64,000 bases of DNA, taken from NCBI GenBank assembly GCA_016707585.1, contig JADJHL010000009.1, forward strand, positions 124,001 to 188,000, read 5' to 3'. Made by a program: the position numbers and the translations under genes. Position 1 is the first letter of the stretch. Every line of letters begins with the position of its first letter. A model generated the notes under the pieces. That model saw only the letters and a list, made by a program, of their open reading frames with translations. It was not told the origin of the DNA and did no database searches. This document shows, in pieces, positions 63,037 through 64,000 of the stretch. The stretch is from Ignavibacteriales bacterium. Lineage in GTDB: Bacteria > Bacteroidota > Ignavibacteria > Ignavibacteriales > Ignavibacteriaceae.

Positions 63037-64000
63037 CAGTTTAGATATAATTGTAATCTTACTTTTCTTTTTAGTGTTATTAACTATTGGTTTTATCACA
63101 TCTAAAAAAACAAAGAATAATTCTGAAGATTATCTTTTATCGAATAGAAAAATGGGGTTATTTTTATTTGTTCTCGTTACAGTTTCAACGTGGTATGGCG
63201 GAATAATTGGGGTAGGGGAGTTTACTTACCGTTATGGATTAGTGAGCTGGTTTACTCAAGGATTTCCATATTACATATTTGCTTTTCTTTTTGCGATCTT
63301 CTTTGCAAAAAAAATTCGTGAAGCTTCATTATTTACGATTCCTGACAAGCTTGGTGAAGTTTACGGAAAAAAAGTTGGTTTAGCTTCTTCAATTGTTGTG
63401 TTCATTCTTGTTTCACCAGCGCCATATTTGCTGATGACTGCAAATCTTATTTCCTTAGTCTTTAACACAAATATTATCTTATCACTTTTTATAAGTCTTA
63501 TTTTATCAGGCTCATACTTAATTAAAGGCGGATTTCGTTCAAATATTTATGCTGATGCTTTTCAATTCTTTGTTATGTTTGCAGGATTTATAATCATTTT
63601 GGTTGTAAGTGTTTTTTCATTTGGCGGATTTGATTTCCTGCATAATAATTTACCAACATCGCATCTATCAATTACAGGAGGAACTTCACCTGCATTTATT
63701 GTGGTTTGGTTTTTAATAGCGTTATGGACATTTGCTGATCCTGGATTTCATCAAAGAGCTTATGCTGCTAAAAGCGGAGACATCGCCAAAAAAGGAATTC
63801 TAATTTCTATATTCTTTTTTGCTCTGTTTGATTTGCTTACAACATCAACAGGTTTGTATGCAAAAGCAGTTTTGCCGGATTTATCACAACCGATGATGGC
63901 TTATCCATTATTTGCGGAAAAAGTTTTAGGTTCCGGATTAAAAGGAATATTTTATGCTGCAATGTTTGCAACAATAATATCAACACTAAACAGTTTTTTA
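63023..64000 (+). CDS. Sodium:solute symporter family protein (partial, C-terminus outside window)
   Basis: About 326 residues visible of a usual 450-600. It begins MISFSSLDIIVILLFFLV and shows several hydrophobic helices with SSS-family segments: VSTWYGGIIGVGEFTYRYG near 42, SLFTIPDKLGEVYGKKVG near 92, GGFRSNIYADAFQFFVM near 168, and FADPGFHQRAYAAKS near 236. Start ATG 63023 overlaps the kinase gene by 14 bases. Given the TPP-regulated operon it is predicted to carry thiamin or a precursor across the inner membrane, taking the place that a PnuT-type permease often occupies in related bacteria. Confidence 0.88.
   Translation, partial: MISFSSLDIIVILLFFLVLLTIGFITSKKTKNNSEDYLLSNRKMGLFLFVLVTVSTWYGGIIGVGEFTYRYGLVSWFTQGFPYYIFAFLFAIFFAKKIREASLFTIPDKLGEVYGKKVGLASSIVVFILVSPAPYLLMTANLISLVFNTNIILSLFISLILSGSYLIKGGFRSNIYADAFQFFVMFAGFIIILVVSVFSFGGFDFLHNNLPTSHLSITGGTSPAFIVVWFLIALWTFADPGFHQRAYAAKSGDIAKKGILISIFFFALFDLLTTSTGLYAKAVLPDLSQPMMAYPLFAEKVLGSGLKGIFYAAMFATIISTLNSFL

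Noticed and set aside
1..64000. CRISPR arrays, prophage or insertion sequences
   Set aside because: No regularly spaced direct repeats and no transposase, integrase or phage structural genes were seen; the GIY-YIG unit and REP-like palindromes are the only mobile-looking features.

Overview
The window comes from an AT-rich bacterium of the Bacteroidota/Chlorobiota/Ignavibacteriota lineage, most likely an Ignavibacteria-type organism. The evidence is three secreted proteins ending in a type IX secretion (Por) C-terminal signal (YPNPFN motif followed by a beta-rich tail), several TonB-dependent receptors with carboxypeptidase-like N-terminal repeats, a bacillithiol enzyme (BshC), and a mixture of clear AGGAG-type ribosome binding sites with TTG and GTG starts. 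Chromosomal housekeeping genes dominate. No prophage, plasmid backbone, transposase or CRISPR array is visible. Gene assignments rest on motifs and family resemblance recognised by eye; no database search was possible.

Layout. 1-4.6 kb: bshC (cut by the window edge), divergent from a three-gene radical SAM / flippase-like / GT2 operon. 4.7-7 kb: a DUF6600-type exported protein with a highly charged tail and a queuosine-precursor transporter. 7.3-12 kb: malic enzyme MaeB followed by the electron-bifurcating transhydrogenase pair NfnA/NfnB. 12-21 kb: SixA phosphatase, HD hydrolase, a minus-strand export/uptake run (OB-fold lipoprotein, T9SS BNR-repeat protein, TonB receptor, small membrane protein), an L,D-transpeptidase, then a tRNA-Ser(GCU) beside a GIY-YIG nuclease gene and a decayed tRNA-Ser copy. 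21-24.6 kb: a three-gene ZnuD-like TonB receptor operon. 24.7-31.7 kb: glutaryl-CoA-type dehydrogenase, guaB, glycosyltransferase, purD, and a DnaE-like gene that stops after the palm. 31.7-38.4 kb: MauE/DoxX plus rhodanese pair, tRNA-Leu(CAA), two small proteins, glnS, SatD-like/HTH protein, DUF3307 membrane protein, gltX. 38.5-45.2 kb: hybrid kinase with three receivers, a 1157-residue outer-membrane protein, NUDIX hydrolase. 45.3-50 kb: two T9SS-exported proteins (GH26-like and beta-helix) and a PfkB kinase, with REP-like palindromes. 50-59.7 kb: mtnA, recO, htrA, aroC, a metallo-beta-lactamase-fold hydrolase, acyl-CoA carboxylase beta subunit, MltD-like lytic transglycosylase with six LysM domains. 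59.7-64 kb: a TPP riboswitch with intrinsic terminator in front of a TonB receptor, thiamin pyrophosphokinase and a sodium:solute symporter cut by the window end.

Genes that work together: MaeB with NfnAB links malate oxidation to the NADPH/NADH/ferredoxin pools. The TPP-controlled operon reads as a complete thiamin import-and-activate route across both membranes. The ZnuD-like operon probably imports a metal. The T9SS substrates point to degradation of external polysaccharide.

The observations most worth following are the GIY-YIG/tRNA-Ser duplication unit, the hybrid kinase in which the phospho-accepting histidine is glutamine, the palm-only DnaE, the GTAG-bounded REPIN-like palindromes, and the thiamin operon using a sodium symporter.
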